42,632 nt of DNA. Origin: Prevotella multiformis DSM 16608. GTDB lineage: Bacteria > Bacteroidota > Bacteroidia > Bacteroidales > Bacteroidaceae. The position numbers and the translations under genes are program-made. Location of the stretch: positions 1-42,632 of the forward strand of contig NZ_GL872282.1 of assembly GCF_000191065.1 (NCBI RefSeq), in the 5' to 3' direction. Under the pieces are notes generated by a model that searched no databases, was not told the origin of the DNA, and saw nothing but the letters and a program-made list of their open reading frames with translations. Below are positions 1 to 7,811 of the stretch, in pieces. Position 1 is the stretch's first letter, and the number at the start of each line of letters is the position of its first letter.

Positions 1-30
1 GACACATTCTACACAGCAGGGAGGGATTGT

Positions 31-1449
31 CTATATCTTCTTGCCCGACCACAGCACGAGGATGACGAGCAGTCCTGCAATGAAGATAAATGCGAATGAG
101 CCGATGGAACCGAGATAAATCCGGCCTGTATGGATTTCAAGGGCAAGATTCCACAATGACATGGGGCGGTTATTGAATTCCTCCGGCTGTGGCGCAAAGG
201 ACGTTCCGTTGAAATAGTCTGCCTGGCAGTCCTTTCCTGTAAAATCGGAACTGTAACCGGAAATGGTCTGTCCGGCAGGAGCCGTACCGGACGCCGCCTG
301 TCCGGAAGTCATTTCATCGTCGTAGACATCCACATCTCCCGTAGACCTGTCCCAGTAGTAAAGACCATCGAAAGAACCGACAATCCATTCTCCTTGCGGT
401 CCGCGCTGCCATACATTCTGTCCCATCACGCTGACCGGCGGGGTAGAGGCAATGCGCTGGGGCTGACCGGTGAACGACTTGAGGGAGAAGAATCCTTCAG
501 AAGTCGAAATCATCCAGTCACGTTGCTGTGCGTCATAGCGTACCATACGCAGCCTGTCGTGCCAGGGGTTGTCATCGTCCAGGGCCGTATAAGGCAGAGG
601 ACGGGTGCTGTGTGTGGCAAGCAGGATCATGAGGGGCGGGCGCAGTGCCCAGCCTGTCAGGGCGATGAAGATCGTCAGTACGAGCGTGGTCACGCCTATC
701 TTGTTGTGCCAGTGAAGGACTTTTGCACTCCTTGGACGCAGCCAGAACCAGATGCCGGTCACGCAGAGCAGGATCAGAATGATCCCGATACCGTCTACAA
801 TGAGTTTTCCCGCAGTGCCGAAGAGCGCACCGCTGTGCAGCAGCCATACCTGTCGGAAGAGGTTGGTCTTGCCCTCATAGCCTTCGGGAGCCTGCAGCTG
901 CATCCGGAAGAAATGCCTGTAAGGTGCTTTGGCATAATACAGATAGGATCTGCCGAGCACCACCAGTGTGTCGCCCTGTGTCGTTATGTCTGTCAGGAGT
1001 TCGTCGCCGTCCGTCTGGGGGAGCGGTACGGGTGTCCAGCCGGTACGGGCATCCAGCCGGTACAGTCCCATGATGCTGGCAGCGAACAGGTCGCCCTGCG
1101 GCATCTGGACAACACCTCTTATCTGCCGGTAGTCGGCACCGGCCGGCAGCCCTTGATTGTATTCGGAGAAATGCGAGGCGGCCGTGTCCGTACGGATGAT
1201 GCCCGCTGCCCCGTAGATGAGCACCGCATTGTTCTCTTTGGCATCTTTGCAGCGTAGCGTACCACGCAGGAGTCCGTTGTTCCACTGCTTGAAGGTGTAT
1301 CGCTCCGGCAGCAGGGAGCGGATGACATTGATGCCTGCGAAGCACTGGCGGTGATTGAGTACAATTCCTGAAAGGCAGAACATCAGAAGGAAAAAGCTGA
1401 TGAATATTCCGATCCACTTATGATATTTATGCCAAGTCTTTCGTTTCAT
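31..1449 (-). CDS. PepSY-associated transmembrane family protein
   Basis: A 472-residue inner-membrane protein. Hydrophobic segments lie at about residues 11-32, 217-238, 250-268 and near the C-terminus (about 443-468), with a large soluble loop between the first and second and another between the third and fourth. This is the layout of PepSY-associated TM proteins, which in Bacteroidetes often sit near iron or redox functions. The N-terminal pattern HKYHKWIGIF with two histidines before the first helix fits that family. Its role is not determinable here; an iron-reductase-like or peptidase-regulating role is only family-level speculation. The start is the ATG complement at 1447-1449, with a TAnnTTTG box about 45 nt upstream on the minus strand. 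It is divergent from the small lipoprotein gene. Confidence 0.7.
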   Translation of the reverse strand: MKRKTWHKYHKWIGIFISFFLLMFCLSGIVLNHRQCFAGINVIRSLLPERYTFKQWNNGLLRGTLRCKDAKENNAVLIYGAAGIIRTDTAASHFSEYNQGLPAGADYRQIRGVVQMPQGDLFAASIMGLYRLDARTGWTPVPLPQTDGDELLTDITTQGDTLVVLGRSYLYYAKAPYRHFFRMQLQAPEGYEGKTNLFRQVWLLHSGALFGTAGKLIVDGIGIILILLCVTGIWFWLRPRSAKVLHWHNKIGVTTLVLTIFIALTGWALRPPLMILLATHSTRPLPYTALDDDNPWHDRLRMVRYDAQQRDWMISTSEGFFSLKSFTGQPQRIASTPPVSVMGQNVWQRGPQGEWIVGSFDGLYYWDRSTGDVDVYDDEMTSGQAASGTAPAGQTISGYSSDFTGKDCQADYFNGTSFAPQPEEFNNRPMSLWNLALEIHTGRIYLGSIGSFAFIFIAGLLVILVLWSGKKI

Positions 1450-1495
1450 CGAGGTAGTCTGTGTTATGATTGAATGAATATTTTTTATGAGAGTG

Positions 1496-1503
1496 CAAAG
1501 CTA
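1496..1503 (-). promoter_or_regulatory. -7 box (TAGCTTTG) for the PepSY-type gene
   Basis: On the minus strand this reads TAGCTTTG, a match to the Bacteroidetes -7 consensus TAnnTTTG. It lies about 45 nt upstream of the PepSY-type start codon. I see no good TTG -33 element at the usual 19-21 nt spacing. Confidence 0.5.
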
Positions 1504-1566
1504 CAAAAAAATACTGGCTTTGTTGCATTTCTTTTCCCATCTTTCCATTTTTCACATGAAAATCTC

Positions 1567-1574
1567 TACTTTTG
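1567..1574 (+). promoter_or_regulatory. -7 box (TACTTTTG) for the small lipoprotein gene
   Basis: TACTTTTG matches TAnnTTTG. A TTTC at 1542-1545 sits 21 nt upstream as a weak -33. The box overlaps the most upstream possible start of the following gene (1572), so translation must begin further down, at 1602 or 1605. Confidence 0.55.
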
Positions 1575-1601
1575 TACCTGTATATAACATGCCGTTTTCC
1601 C

Positions 1602-2036
1602 ATGATGAAGAAAAGAATGATACTTCCCGCACTTGTTCTGCTGCTGTCAGCGGCCTGTCACAATGGCAGATATAAAGTGACGGAAGAGACCAAGACCCAC
1701 AAGGATTCGAATGTGCAGGTTCTGGAAACGGATCAGACGGAAAAGACGGTCGAGAATGCCAACAAGAGCAATGCGGGCTTCAGAAATGAGGTAGAGAAAG
1801 AGGTGACGGTTACGGTGCCTTGCTTTGGAGTGTGCGACAGTACGGTGCTCGATATGCTGCCTGCCCCCGGCGGAGCAACACGGAGGGATTCTTCTATCAT
1901 CCGGCGGCTGAATGCTGGTGAAATCTTCCTTCTGCAAGCAGGTGAGAAAGGCATCAGAGAGCTTGAAACGGGCAGCAAGCTCTTCGTGCGTTTCAGCATA
2001 GGTGAAGTGTGGGTGTGGAAATCGTCCGTGGAGTAG
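1602..2036 (+). CDS. Small lipoprotein of unknown function
   Basis: About 144 residues when started at the ATGATG pair at 1602/1605. The N-terminus MMKKRMILPAL followed by LLLSAAC is a clear lipoprotein signal with a lipobox cysteine at about residue 18, so the product is probably anchored in the envelope. The mature part is charged and Lys/Glu-rich at first, then has a compact segment ending in VWVWKSSVE. I recognise no domain. An in-frame upstream extension to 1572 is rejected because it begins inside the -7 promoter box. Confidence 0.6.
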   Translation: MMKKRMILPALVLLLSAACHNGRYKVTEETKTHKDSNVQVLETDQTEKTVENANKSNAGFRNEVEKEVTVTVPCFGVCDSTVLDMLPAPGGATRRDSSIIRRLNAGEIFLLQAGEKGIRELETGSKLFVRFSIGEVWVWKSSVE

Positions 2037-2273
2037 GGTACTTCACCACAGGTATGTTCTGAAAATTCCACGTTGGTCTATCGTTGATAGGCCTGTTTTT
2101 CTGTTCTCTGTGTTTGGCTTTTATACGGCATCTTCCCTTTTTCCTTTCAGGCGCATGGCTCGCTATGTCCTTTCAGTAAGGAGGCCGAATCTGCTCGTCT
2201 GAAAGGCAGAAAGCAGCAGAAGTGAATTAAAAAAAACTGCTTATATTGTAGGGCTTCCACCGGTCCTATAATA

Positions 2274-2326
2274 AACAGAAACAGCTATGTAGGAGCAGTC
2301 CATGCTTCTACATAGCTGTTTCTGTT
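2274..2326. terminator. Strong inverted repeat, possible bidirectional terminator
   Basis: The left arm 2274-2296 pairs with 2304-2326. The outer 19 bp are perfect, then comes one G.U pair and three more pairs, closing a 7-nt loop. It lies between convergent genes, as a shared terminator would, but neither side has a clean T-run, so a different RNA or DNA role is possible. Confidence 0.5.
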
Positions 2327-2349
2327 GTCCGGTTACACAAGGCTGTAAC

Positions 2350-2402
2350 CTTTCAGATGCTATCTGTCATATCCGTAATCTTTCAGATGATGTCTGTCAT
2401 AT
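2350..2402. repeat. Two 23-bp direct repeats with 30-bp period
   Basis: Copies at 2350-2372 and 2380-2402 begin CTTTCAGATG and end TCTGTCATAT, differing at 2 of 23 positions. A 7-nt spacer separates them. No function evident. Confidence 0.7.
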
Positions 2403-2519
2403 TGATACTGCCGGCCTGCCGCATGATGACCTATAAGACAGATGAGGCATGACCTCACAGGATGCAGATACCATAAGACGGTCGGATGGTCGTCAATGAC
2501 CGGCGGATGTATGCCGGTT

Positions 2520-2948
2520 CTACTCGATGACGACCAGCGGATCGTCCTCAAGCACGGCCTGACCTACTTTTACGGCGATCGCAGTCACCTTTCCGTCTTT
2601 CTCTGCCTCGATGTTGTTCTGCATCTTCATGGCTTCGAGGACGACGACGGTGTCTCCGGCCTTCACCTCCTGACCGACTGCCACCTCAACGGATGTAATG
2701 GTCCCCGGCAGAGGAGCCTTGACAGCAGCGGAACTGTTGATGGCAGCTGAGGGAGCAGCTTCGTCATTAGCCTCTGCTGCTGCCGGCTTGCCAAGTTCCA
2801 CCTTCTTCTTCTCGGGTTCGGCAGCCTTCTCCATCTGCACACTGTACCGGTCACCGTTGACTGTTACTTCCGCAACATTCTCGGCATTGATCTCACCAAT
2901 CTCGACTTTATATTCTTTGCCGTCGATCGTATATTTGAATTCTTTCAT
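2520..2948 (-). CDS. mmdC: Biotin carrier subunit of acyl-CoA decarboxylase (MmdC-like)
   Basis: A 142-residue biotinyl carrier protein. The C-terminal biotinyl domain (about residues 76-142) contains the EAMKM motif at 105-109, so Lys108 is the predicted biotinylation site. An Ala/Pro-rich linker (about 50-75) joins it to an N-terminal domain starting MKEFKYTIDGKEY, the usual beginning of gamma subunits of methylmalonyl-CoA or oxaloacetate decarboxylases. It should shuttle CO2 from the MmdA carboxyltransferase to a membrane decarboxylase. It is the last gene of the mmdA-epsilon-mmdC cassette and starts 10 nt after the small subunit gene. A biotin carrier for a carboxylase is the alternative, but no biotin carboxylase gene is present. 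Confidence 0.85.
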   Translation of the reverse strand: MKEFKYTIDGKEYKVEIGEINAENVAEVTVNGDRYSVQMEKAAEPEKKKVELGKPAAAEANDEAAPSAAINSSAAVKAPLPGTITSVEVAVGQEVKAGDTVVVLEAMKMQNNIEAEKDGKVTAIAVKVGQAVLEDDPLVVIE

Positions 2949-2958
2949 TTGATGTCTG

Positions 2959-3108
2959 TTATGGTTTCTTTGTCATTGTCTCGAACTTGGCATCCCACAT
3001 TGTCTGCTTCGGCAGAATGGTGATGATGCCCGGTTCGTTGTCGTGAACATTGTTTCCGGCAAACTCATAGAGTGCCATTGCAATCGCTGCATATACATTC
3101 TTGTCCAT
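2959..3108 (-). CDS. Small decarboxylase subunit (MmdE / OadG C-terminal-like)
   Basis: About 49 residues from the ATG at 3106-3108. The sequence MDKNVYAAIAMALYEF followed by a short beta-type segment resembles the VIAAAIAAYE motif of the epsilon and C-terminal delta subunits of Na+-dependent methylmalonyl-CoA decarboxylase. These join the carboxyltransferase to the membrane part. There is no transmembrane helix, so it is epsilon-like rather than a full delta subunit. A more upstream in-frame ATG (3139-3141) would overlap mmdA. The inner ATG is preferred because AAGGGAG, a rare Shine-Dalgarno-like site here, lies about 10 nt before it. The gap after mmdA is 17 nt. Confidence 0.6.
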   Translation of the reverse strand: MDKNVYAAIAMALYEFAGNNVHDNEPGIITILPKQTMWDAKFETMTKKP

Positions 3109-3125
3109 AGTCGCGGCTCCCTTCA

Positions 3126-4691
3126 TTACATTGGCATACATCCATGCTTCTTGGCCGGCAGATTCTGCTTCTTATGCGCCAGCTGAGCCAGACCACGGCA
3201 GATGCGGAAACGGGTGTTGCGCGGTTCGATGACATCGTCGATATAACCGAACTGTGCCGCCTGATACGGATTGGCAAACTTCTCGGAGTATTCTTCCTCC
3301 TTTTCGGCCAGGAACTGCTTGACATCACCGCCCTGCTCCTTGACCTGTCTGGCCTCCTTTCCGCAGAGAACGGCTACGGCACCTGAGGCACCCATGACGG
3401 CAATCTCCGAACTCGGCCATGCGAAGTTGAGGTCGGAACGGAGCTGCTTGCAGCCCATGACGATATGGGATCCGCCGTAGCTCTTGCGCAGCGTGATGGT
3501 AATCTTCGGCACAGTAGCCTCGCCGTAAGCGTAGAGCAGCTGGGCGCCATGGAGGATGACCGCATTGTACTCCTGTCCGGTACCCGGCAGGAAGCCCGGC
3601 ACGTCAACCAGAGAGACGATGGGAATGTTGAACGCATCGCAGAAACGGACGAAGCGTGCGCCTTTGCGGCTTGCGTTTACATCCAGCACACCGGCATAAG
3701 CTGACGGCTGGTTGGCAACGATACCGACGCTCTGCCCGTTGAAACGTGCGAACCCTGTGATGATGTTCTTGGCGAACTTCGGCTGGACCTCGAAGAACTC
3801 TCCGTTGTCGGTTACGGCCTGGATGACCTTGTACATATCGTAAGCCTGGTTTGGGTCGTCAGGAATGATTTCGTTCAGGAGGTCTTCCTTGCGGTCGATC
3901 GGATCAGTGCATTCTGTACGTGGTGCTTCCTCACGGTTGTTGGAGGGAATGTAAGAGAGAAGCTTCTTGATCAGCTCCATGGCATCCTTTTCGGTCTTGG
4001 CGGTGAAACTCGTCACACCGCTCTTTGAAGCATGGACACTTGCACCGCCGAGGTGCTCGGCGTCAATGTCTTCACCTGTCACGGTCTTTACGACCTTCGG
4101 ACCGGTAAGGAACATGTAACTCGTCTGCTCCTTCATGATGATGAAGTCGGTGAGTGCAGGAGAGTAAACCGCACCACCGGCACAAGGACCGAGGATGCTT
4201 GAGATCTGCGGGATGACACCGGAGGCAAGGATGTTGCGTTCGAAGATTTCACCATAACCTGCCAGAGCGGAGATACCCTCCTGGATGCGTGCCCCGCCGG
4301 AGTCGTTCATGCAGATGACCGGTGCGCCGTTGGTCATGGCCATATCCATCACCTTGCAGATCTTCTGGGCCATCGTTTCTGAAAGCGAACCTCCGTTTAC
4401 GGTGAAGTCCTGTGCGTAGAGGTAGACAAGGCGGCCGTCGATAGTTGCCGAACCGGCCACGACACCGTCGCCGAGAAACTGCTTCTTTTCCATGCCGAAG
4501 TTGTGGCAGCGGTGAAGTTTGAACATATCATATTCCTCGAAGCTGCCCTTGTCAACCAGCATCTCGATACGCTCACGCGCCGTGTACTTCCCGCGCTCAT
4601 GCTGCTTGTCGATGGCCTTCTGACCACCGCCCAGGCGAGCCAGTTCGCGTTTCTCCACAAGTGCCTTGATTTTTTCAGTCTGTTTGCTCAT
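3126..4691 (-). CDS. mmdA: Acyl-CoA carboxyltransferase, methylmalonyl-CoA decarboxylase alpha subunit type
   Basis: A 521-residue carboxyltransferase of the crotonase-fold PccB/MmdA family, close to the usual 510-520. The N-terminal half carries the acyl-CoA oxyanion region with SGGARIQEG at about 131-139. The C-terminal half carries a GGSHIVMG motif at about 405-412, the biotin-side oxyanion region. It moves the carboxyl of (S)-methylmalonyl-CoA (or puts one on propionyl-CoA) to or from biotin on MmdC. Being cotranscribed with a biotin carrier and an epsilon-like subunit points to the decarboxylase arm of the succinate-to-propionate pathway. The C-terminus (GCMPM) is only slightly extended. 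A promoter box lies at 4805-4812. Confidence 0.85.
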   Translation of the reverse strand: MSKQTEKIKALVEKRELARLGGGQKAIDKQHERGKYTARERIEMLVDKGSFEEYDMFKLHRCHNFGMEKKQFLGDGVVAGSATIDGRLVYLYAQDFTVNGGSLSETMAQKICKVMDMAMTNGAPVICMNDSGGARIQEGISALAGYGEIFERNILASGVIPQISSILGPCAGGAVYSPALTDFIIMKEQTSYMFLTGPKVVKTVTGEDIDAEHLGGASVHASKSGVTSFTAKTEKDAMELIKKLLSYIPSNNREEAPRTECTDPIDRKEDLLNEIIPDDPNQAYDMYKVIQAVTDNGEFFEVQPKFAKNIITGFARFNGQSVGIVANQPSAYAGVLDVNASRKGARFVRFCDAFNIPIVSLVDVPGFLPGTGQEYNAVILHGAQLLYAYGEATVPKITITLRKSYGGSHIVMGCKQLRSDLNFAWPSSEIAVMGASGAVAVLCGKEARQVKEQGGDVKQFLAEKEEEYSEKFANPYQAAQFGYIDDVIEPRNTRFRICRGLAQLAHKKQNLPAKKHGCMPM

Positions 4692-4804
4692 AACTTGAAT
4701 TTATTTTCTTATTTTATAGCTTCAGTTGTTCCTTGTCTTATTCTTCACAGATTTTCCACCGTATTTCTTCATAAACAGGGAAGTCACTGTCATAGAATTA
4801 AATG

Positions 4805-4812
4805 CAAAATTA
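4805..4812 (-). promoter_or_regulatory. -7 box (TAATTTTG) for the mmdA cassette
   Basis: On the minus strand this reads TAATTTTG, matching TAnnTTTG. It lies two bases after the T-run of the ygiQ terminator and gives a leader of about 110 nt before mmdA. No convincing -33 TTG is seen. Confidence 0.55.
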
Positions 4813-4814
4813 CT

Positions 4815-4842
4815 AAAAAAGGCGGAGATACGAATCTCCACC
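4815..4842 (-). terminator. Rho-independent terminator of ygiQ
   Basis: Read on the minus strand, a 9-bp stem (arms 4834-4842 and 4821-4829, one G.U pair) with a TCGT loop is followed by six T (4820 down to 4815). It begins about 20 nt past the ygiQ stop codon. Confidence 0.8.
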
Positions 4843-4862
4843 TCTTTAAATATTGTTAAGGA

Positions 4863-6995
4863 TTACCTCTGCCTCCGATGCCGGTTGGCGGGGAAATTCG
4901 GGTTGAAGCTCTTGGTGCGGCTGTTCTCATGTCTGGCGGGTTTCTTATGAGTGCCGCCTTCTCTCACTTCTCGCCTCTGACGTTGACGGCCTGCCGTCTC
5001 CGGGCTGCTGCCTATGGCTTTGGGGTCATAGGCGGCGTGTGGATGACGTCTGGGAGTGTTATCATAGAGCTTGGGAATCAAGTCGCTGCGTCCGATCCGC
5101 TGAAGTTCACGTTCAATTTCACGACGCGCTTCGGGCTTGTACCAGAAGAAGAACTGTCGCTGGGCAAGTTTCTCTTTCGGTGTCTTGGCCGAGAAGACCG
5201 GCTCGAGCGTGTAGGGGTCGTATCCGGTGTACCATGCCTCGGTAGAAACGGTCATCGGCGTCGGCGTGAAATCCTGCACCTGCTCCAGGTGGAAGTCAAG
5301 GTCTTTTGTCAGTATAGCCAGTTCCGCCATGTCCTCCTCCTGGCAGCCCGGATGGGACGAGATGAAGTAAGGAATGATCTGCTGGCGCAGTCCTTCTTCA
5401 CGGTTGATGCGGTCAAAAATCTTCTTGAAGGCGTAGAACTGCTGGAAAGAAGGCTTGCGCATGAGCTTCAGCACACGGTCTGACGTATGTTCCGGAGCGA
5501 CCTTCAGACGGCCGCTGACATGGCGTGTTATGAGTTCCCGGGTGTATTGACGGGCAGCCTCGTTGCTCTTTTCATCTTTGCTTCTATGCAGCAGGAGATC
5601 ATACCGTACGCCGGAACCGATAAAGCTCTTCTTGATGCCTGGAAGTTCGTCTACTGCATGGTAGATTTCAAGCAGTCGGGTATGGTCTGTTTCAAGGTTC
5701 GGACAGATTTCCGGATTCACACAGCTGGGGCGTTTGCAGTGCTCGCATGCCCGTTGATTCCTGCCTGCCATGCCGTACATGTTGGCCGACGGCCCGCCGA
5801 GGTCGGACAGGTAGCCTTTGAAATCGGGCATTTCCATCACCTGCTTCACCTCCTTCAGGATGCTTTCCTTTGAACGGCAGCTGATGAATTTCCCCTGGTG
5901 GGCAGAGATGGTGCAGAACGCACAGCCGCCGAAGCAGCCGCGGTGAATGTTCACACTGTGCTTGATCATCTCGTAGGCAGGGATCGTCTTCCCGCGGTAC
6001 TTCGGGTGCGGTTCACGTGTATAAGGCAGGTCGTAGGCCGCATCTACCTCTTCCGTGGTCATCGTGGGGTAGGGGGGATTCACGACGGCATAGACGTTGT
6101 CAACAGCCTGCAGGATGCGTTGTGCATGCTTCTTGTTGGACTCCTCTTCAATATACCTGAAGTTCTCGGCCTGGTACTTTTTGTTGTGCAGACAGGCTTC
6201 GTGCGAATGAAGCACAATGTCTTCCTCCTTGATTCCCCCGGGAATATCCGGTTCCTTGCAGAGGTAAACGGTCTGCGGGATATACTTCAGGTCTTTGACG
6301 CTCACGCCGTTTTCCAATTCCTTTGCTATGCTGACGACCTGCTTCTCGCCCATGCCATAGATAATCATGTCGGCATGGGCATCGCAGAGAATGCACTTGC
6401 GGAGGCAGTTTTTCCAGTAGTCATAGTGGGTGAGACGGCGCAGCGAAGCCTCTATGCCGCCCAGGATGATGGGCACGTCGGGATAGAGCTGCCTGAGGAT
6501 GTTGGCATAGACAATGCTCGGGTATTCCGGGCGCAGGTCGTGTCTGCCGTCAGGCGAATAAGCATCTTCCGACCGCAGACGGCGGTTGGCCGTGTACTTG
6601 TTTACCATAGAATCCATGGCACCGGGCGCAATACCGAAGTAGAGGCGCGGACGTCCCAGCTTCTTGAAGTCGCGGAAGTCACCGTGCCAGTCGGGCTGCG
6701 GGACGATTGCCACCTTGTATCCGGCTGCTTCCAGGGTCCTGCCTATGACTGCTGCGCCGAAGGCGGGATGGTCTATATAGGCATCTCCTGAGAAGAGAAT
6801 GATGTCCAGCTGCTCCCATCCACGGAGTTCCACCTCCTTCTTGGTGGTGGGCAGGAAATCGGTCAGCTGGTATCTTGAAGGCCCTGTCTTCTCCGTCCCT
6901 TTAGAAGCTCTATATCCTCTGTCCCGCTGTCGTACAGGGACTTCCTGTTTCGCTTTCTGTCTTGTGATTCTTGGATTTTGCTTTTGTGGACTCAA
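4863..6995 (-). CDS. YgiQ family radical SAM protein
   Basis: A 710-residue protein of the YgiQ radical SAM family. The family-specific N-terminal domain begins near residue 45 (FLPTTKKEVELRGWEQLDI) and has the GDAYIDHPAFGAAVIGR block at about 70-86. The radical SAM cluster motif CFGGCAFC lies at about 354-361 and binds the [4Fe-4S] cluster. A basic Arg/Lys-rich tail follows residue 650. The reaction is not known for the family. The only start consistent with the N-terminal domain is the TTG at 6993-6995: an in-frame TAA lies three codons upstream and the first in-frame ATG is well inside the conserved domain. No Shine-Dalgarno is visible, only an A/T-rich leader, which is normal for Bacteroidetes. 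Confidence 0.85.
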   Translation of the reverse strand: MSPQKQNPRITRQKAKQEVPVRQRDRGYRASKGTEKTGPSRYQLTDFLPTTKKEVELRGWEQLDIILFSGDAYIDHPAFGAAVIGRTLEAAGYKVAIVPQPDWHGDFRDFKKLGRPRLYFGIAPGAMDSMVNKYTANRRLRSEDAYSPDGRHDLRPEYPSIVYANILRQLYPDVPIILGGIEASLRRLTHYDYWKNCLRKCILCDAHADMIIYGMGEKQVVSIAKELENGVSVKDLKYIPQTVYLCKEPDIPGGIKEEDIVLHSHEACLHNKKYQAENFRYIEEESNKKHAQRILQAVDNVYAVVNPPYPTMTTEEVDAAYDLPYTREPHPKYRGKTIPAYEMIKHSVNIHRGCFGGCAFCTISAHQGKFISCRSKESILKEVKQVMEMPDFKGYLSDLGGPSANMYGMAGRNQRACEHCKRPSCVNPEICPNLETDHTRLLEIYHAVDELPGIKKSFIGSGVRYDLLLHRSKDEKSNEAARQYTRELITRHVSGRLKVAPEHTSDRVLKLMRKPSFQQFYAFKKIFDRINREEGLRQQIIPYFISSHPGCQEEDMAELAILTKDLDFHLEQVQDFTPTPMTVSTEAWYTGYDPYTLEPVFSAKTPKEKLAQRQFFFWYKPEARREIERELQRIGRSDLIPKLYDNTPRRHPHAAYDPKAIGSSPETAGRQRQRREVREGGTHKKPARHENSRTKSFNPNFPANRHRRQR

Positions 6996-7440
6996 TAGAA
7001 ATTATGTTTATTGTATTATTTAAGTCGGGGAGTACCCTGTCTTGTGTATGATGACGTGCCTCTGACGAAGGAGAGACGACCGGCTTGCAGGGGTTCCTTT
7101 CCCGTATCCTTCACATCAAGGGAGCTGCGGCCTGTCATTGCCCCCGGACTACGGTCGGAAGTCGGGCAGGACATTCCCGGCTATGCGGGAACCCTGTTCC
7201 CGACCATGTGGGAATAGGATTCCCAACGGCTGGGAATCGTATTCCCAACGCCCGGAAGCTGCGTTCCCATGTGGTTGGATATTCTTAAAGGAATTTTTCA
7301 GAAGAATCTACGCCGGTATGCCGGTCGATGAATCCTGTCAGCCTTCCCATCCGTTTGTCTTTCTCTGTTACCATCTGCCTGTCTGAAAAGTCTGTCATGC
7401 CAAGATGAATGTCCGGAACCTGTCCCAAGACTTCTCCAGA
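6996..7440. other. Intergenic region holding palindromic array A
   Basis: 445 nt between the ygiQ start and the end of the envelope operon, both on the minus strand. About 100 nt of it is the GGGAA/TTCCC module array (7173-7268). The remainder shows no coding potential I trust and no obvious TAnnTTTG box for ygiQ. Confidence 0.55.
7173..7268. repeat. Palindromic module array A (22-23 bp period)
   Basis: Three full modules of the form GGGAA-N5-TTCCC start near 7177-7240, with linkers such as AACGGCT and AACGCCC. A left half-module (ATTCCC, 7173-7178) and a degenerate last copy (GGAAGCTGCGTTCCC, ending 7268) flank them. The 5-nt centres differ between copies (CCCTG, TAGGA, TCGTA) while the arms are conserved. 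Related arrays lie at 18654-18771 and 36686-36780. Confidence 0.8.
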
Positions 7441-7779
7441 CTACTCTGCCATGGGACTGCCCTCCTCTGGGTCATCGGCATCCTGATGGTCGGCGCTCCA
7501 TTGTTTGTAAAGTGTGACGAGATTTCCCAATCCAATGGCTTTCATGTTCTGGTTATAGATGACATCCAGACACAGGTCCAGCAGCTCCTTGTCTTTTCCC
7601 GGCTCGGACTCAAGGAGACCGCGTATGTTGAACTTCAGCTTGTCGAGGATGTTTTCATCAACAATTCCATTGGAATCAACAAGCCCGGAGAGAAGCGAAT
7701 ACTTCCGGATTGTCCGAAGATGTCTGTCACTCACCTCGATGTTTCTTGTCCCTGAGGCGTTTGCTTGAATTTTGTACAT
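7441..7779 (-). CDS. Conserved small protein of unknown function
   Basis: 112 residues, mostly predicted helical and acidic at the C-terminus, no signal peptide or membrane segment. I recognise no domain. It starts 32 nt after the amidase-like gene on the same strand and so is probably the last gene of that operon. The start MYKIQANASG is preceded by an A-rich stretch. The ordered, non-repetitive sequence suggests a real gene. Confidence 0.5.
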   Translation of the reverse strand: MYKIQANASGTRNIEVSDRHLRTIRKYSLLSGLVDSNGIVDENILDKLKFNIRGLLESEPGKDKELLDLCLDVIYNQNMKAIGLGNLVTLYKQWSADHQDADDPEEGSPMAE

Positions 7780-7811
7780 AGTCTTTACGCTTTTAGATTA
7801 TTCCGTTTTGA

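Larger units (their letters stand above)
2037..2519. other. Intergenic region with a strong hairpin and a direct repeat
   Basis: 483 nt between the lipoprotein gene and mmdC, which converge here. It holds a 23-bp-armed hairpin (2274-2326) and a pair of 23-bp direct repeats (2350-2372 and 2380-2402). No convincing coding region; the short open frames have no recognisable product. The Na+-pump beta subunit gene that often accompanies mmdC is not here. Confidence 0.6.

Noticed and set aside
2499..2518. Small hairpin ACCGGC...GCCGGT after mmdC as terminator
   Set aside because: Six-bp stem with no T-run; not distinguishable from chance.
5898..6791. 297-codon open frame antisense to ygiQ
   Set aside because: Opposite to the radical SAM core; no domain or initiation signals.
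7173..7268. Possible CRISPR array in the GGGAA/TTCCC repeats
   Set aside because: The period is only 22 nt, units are palindromic throughout, there are no 30-nt unique spacers and no cas genes.
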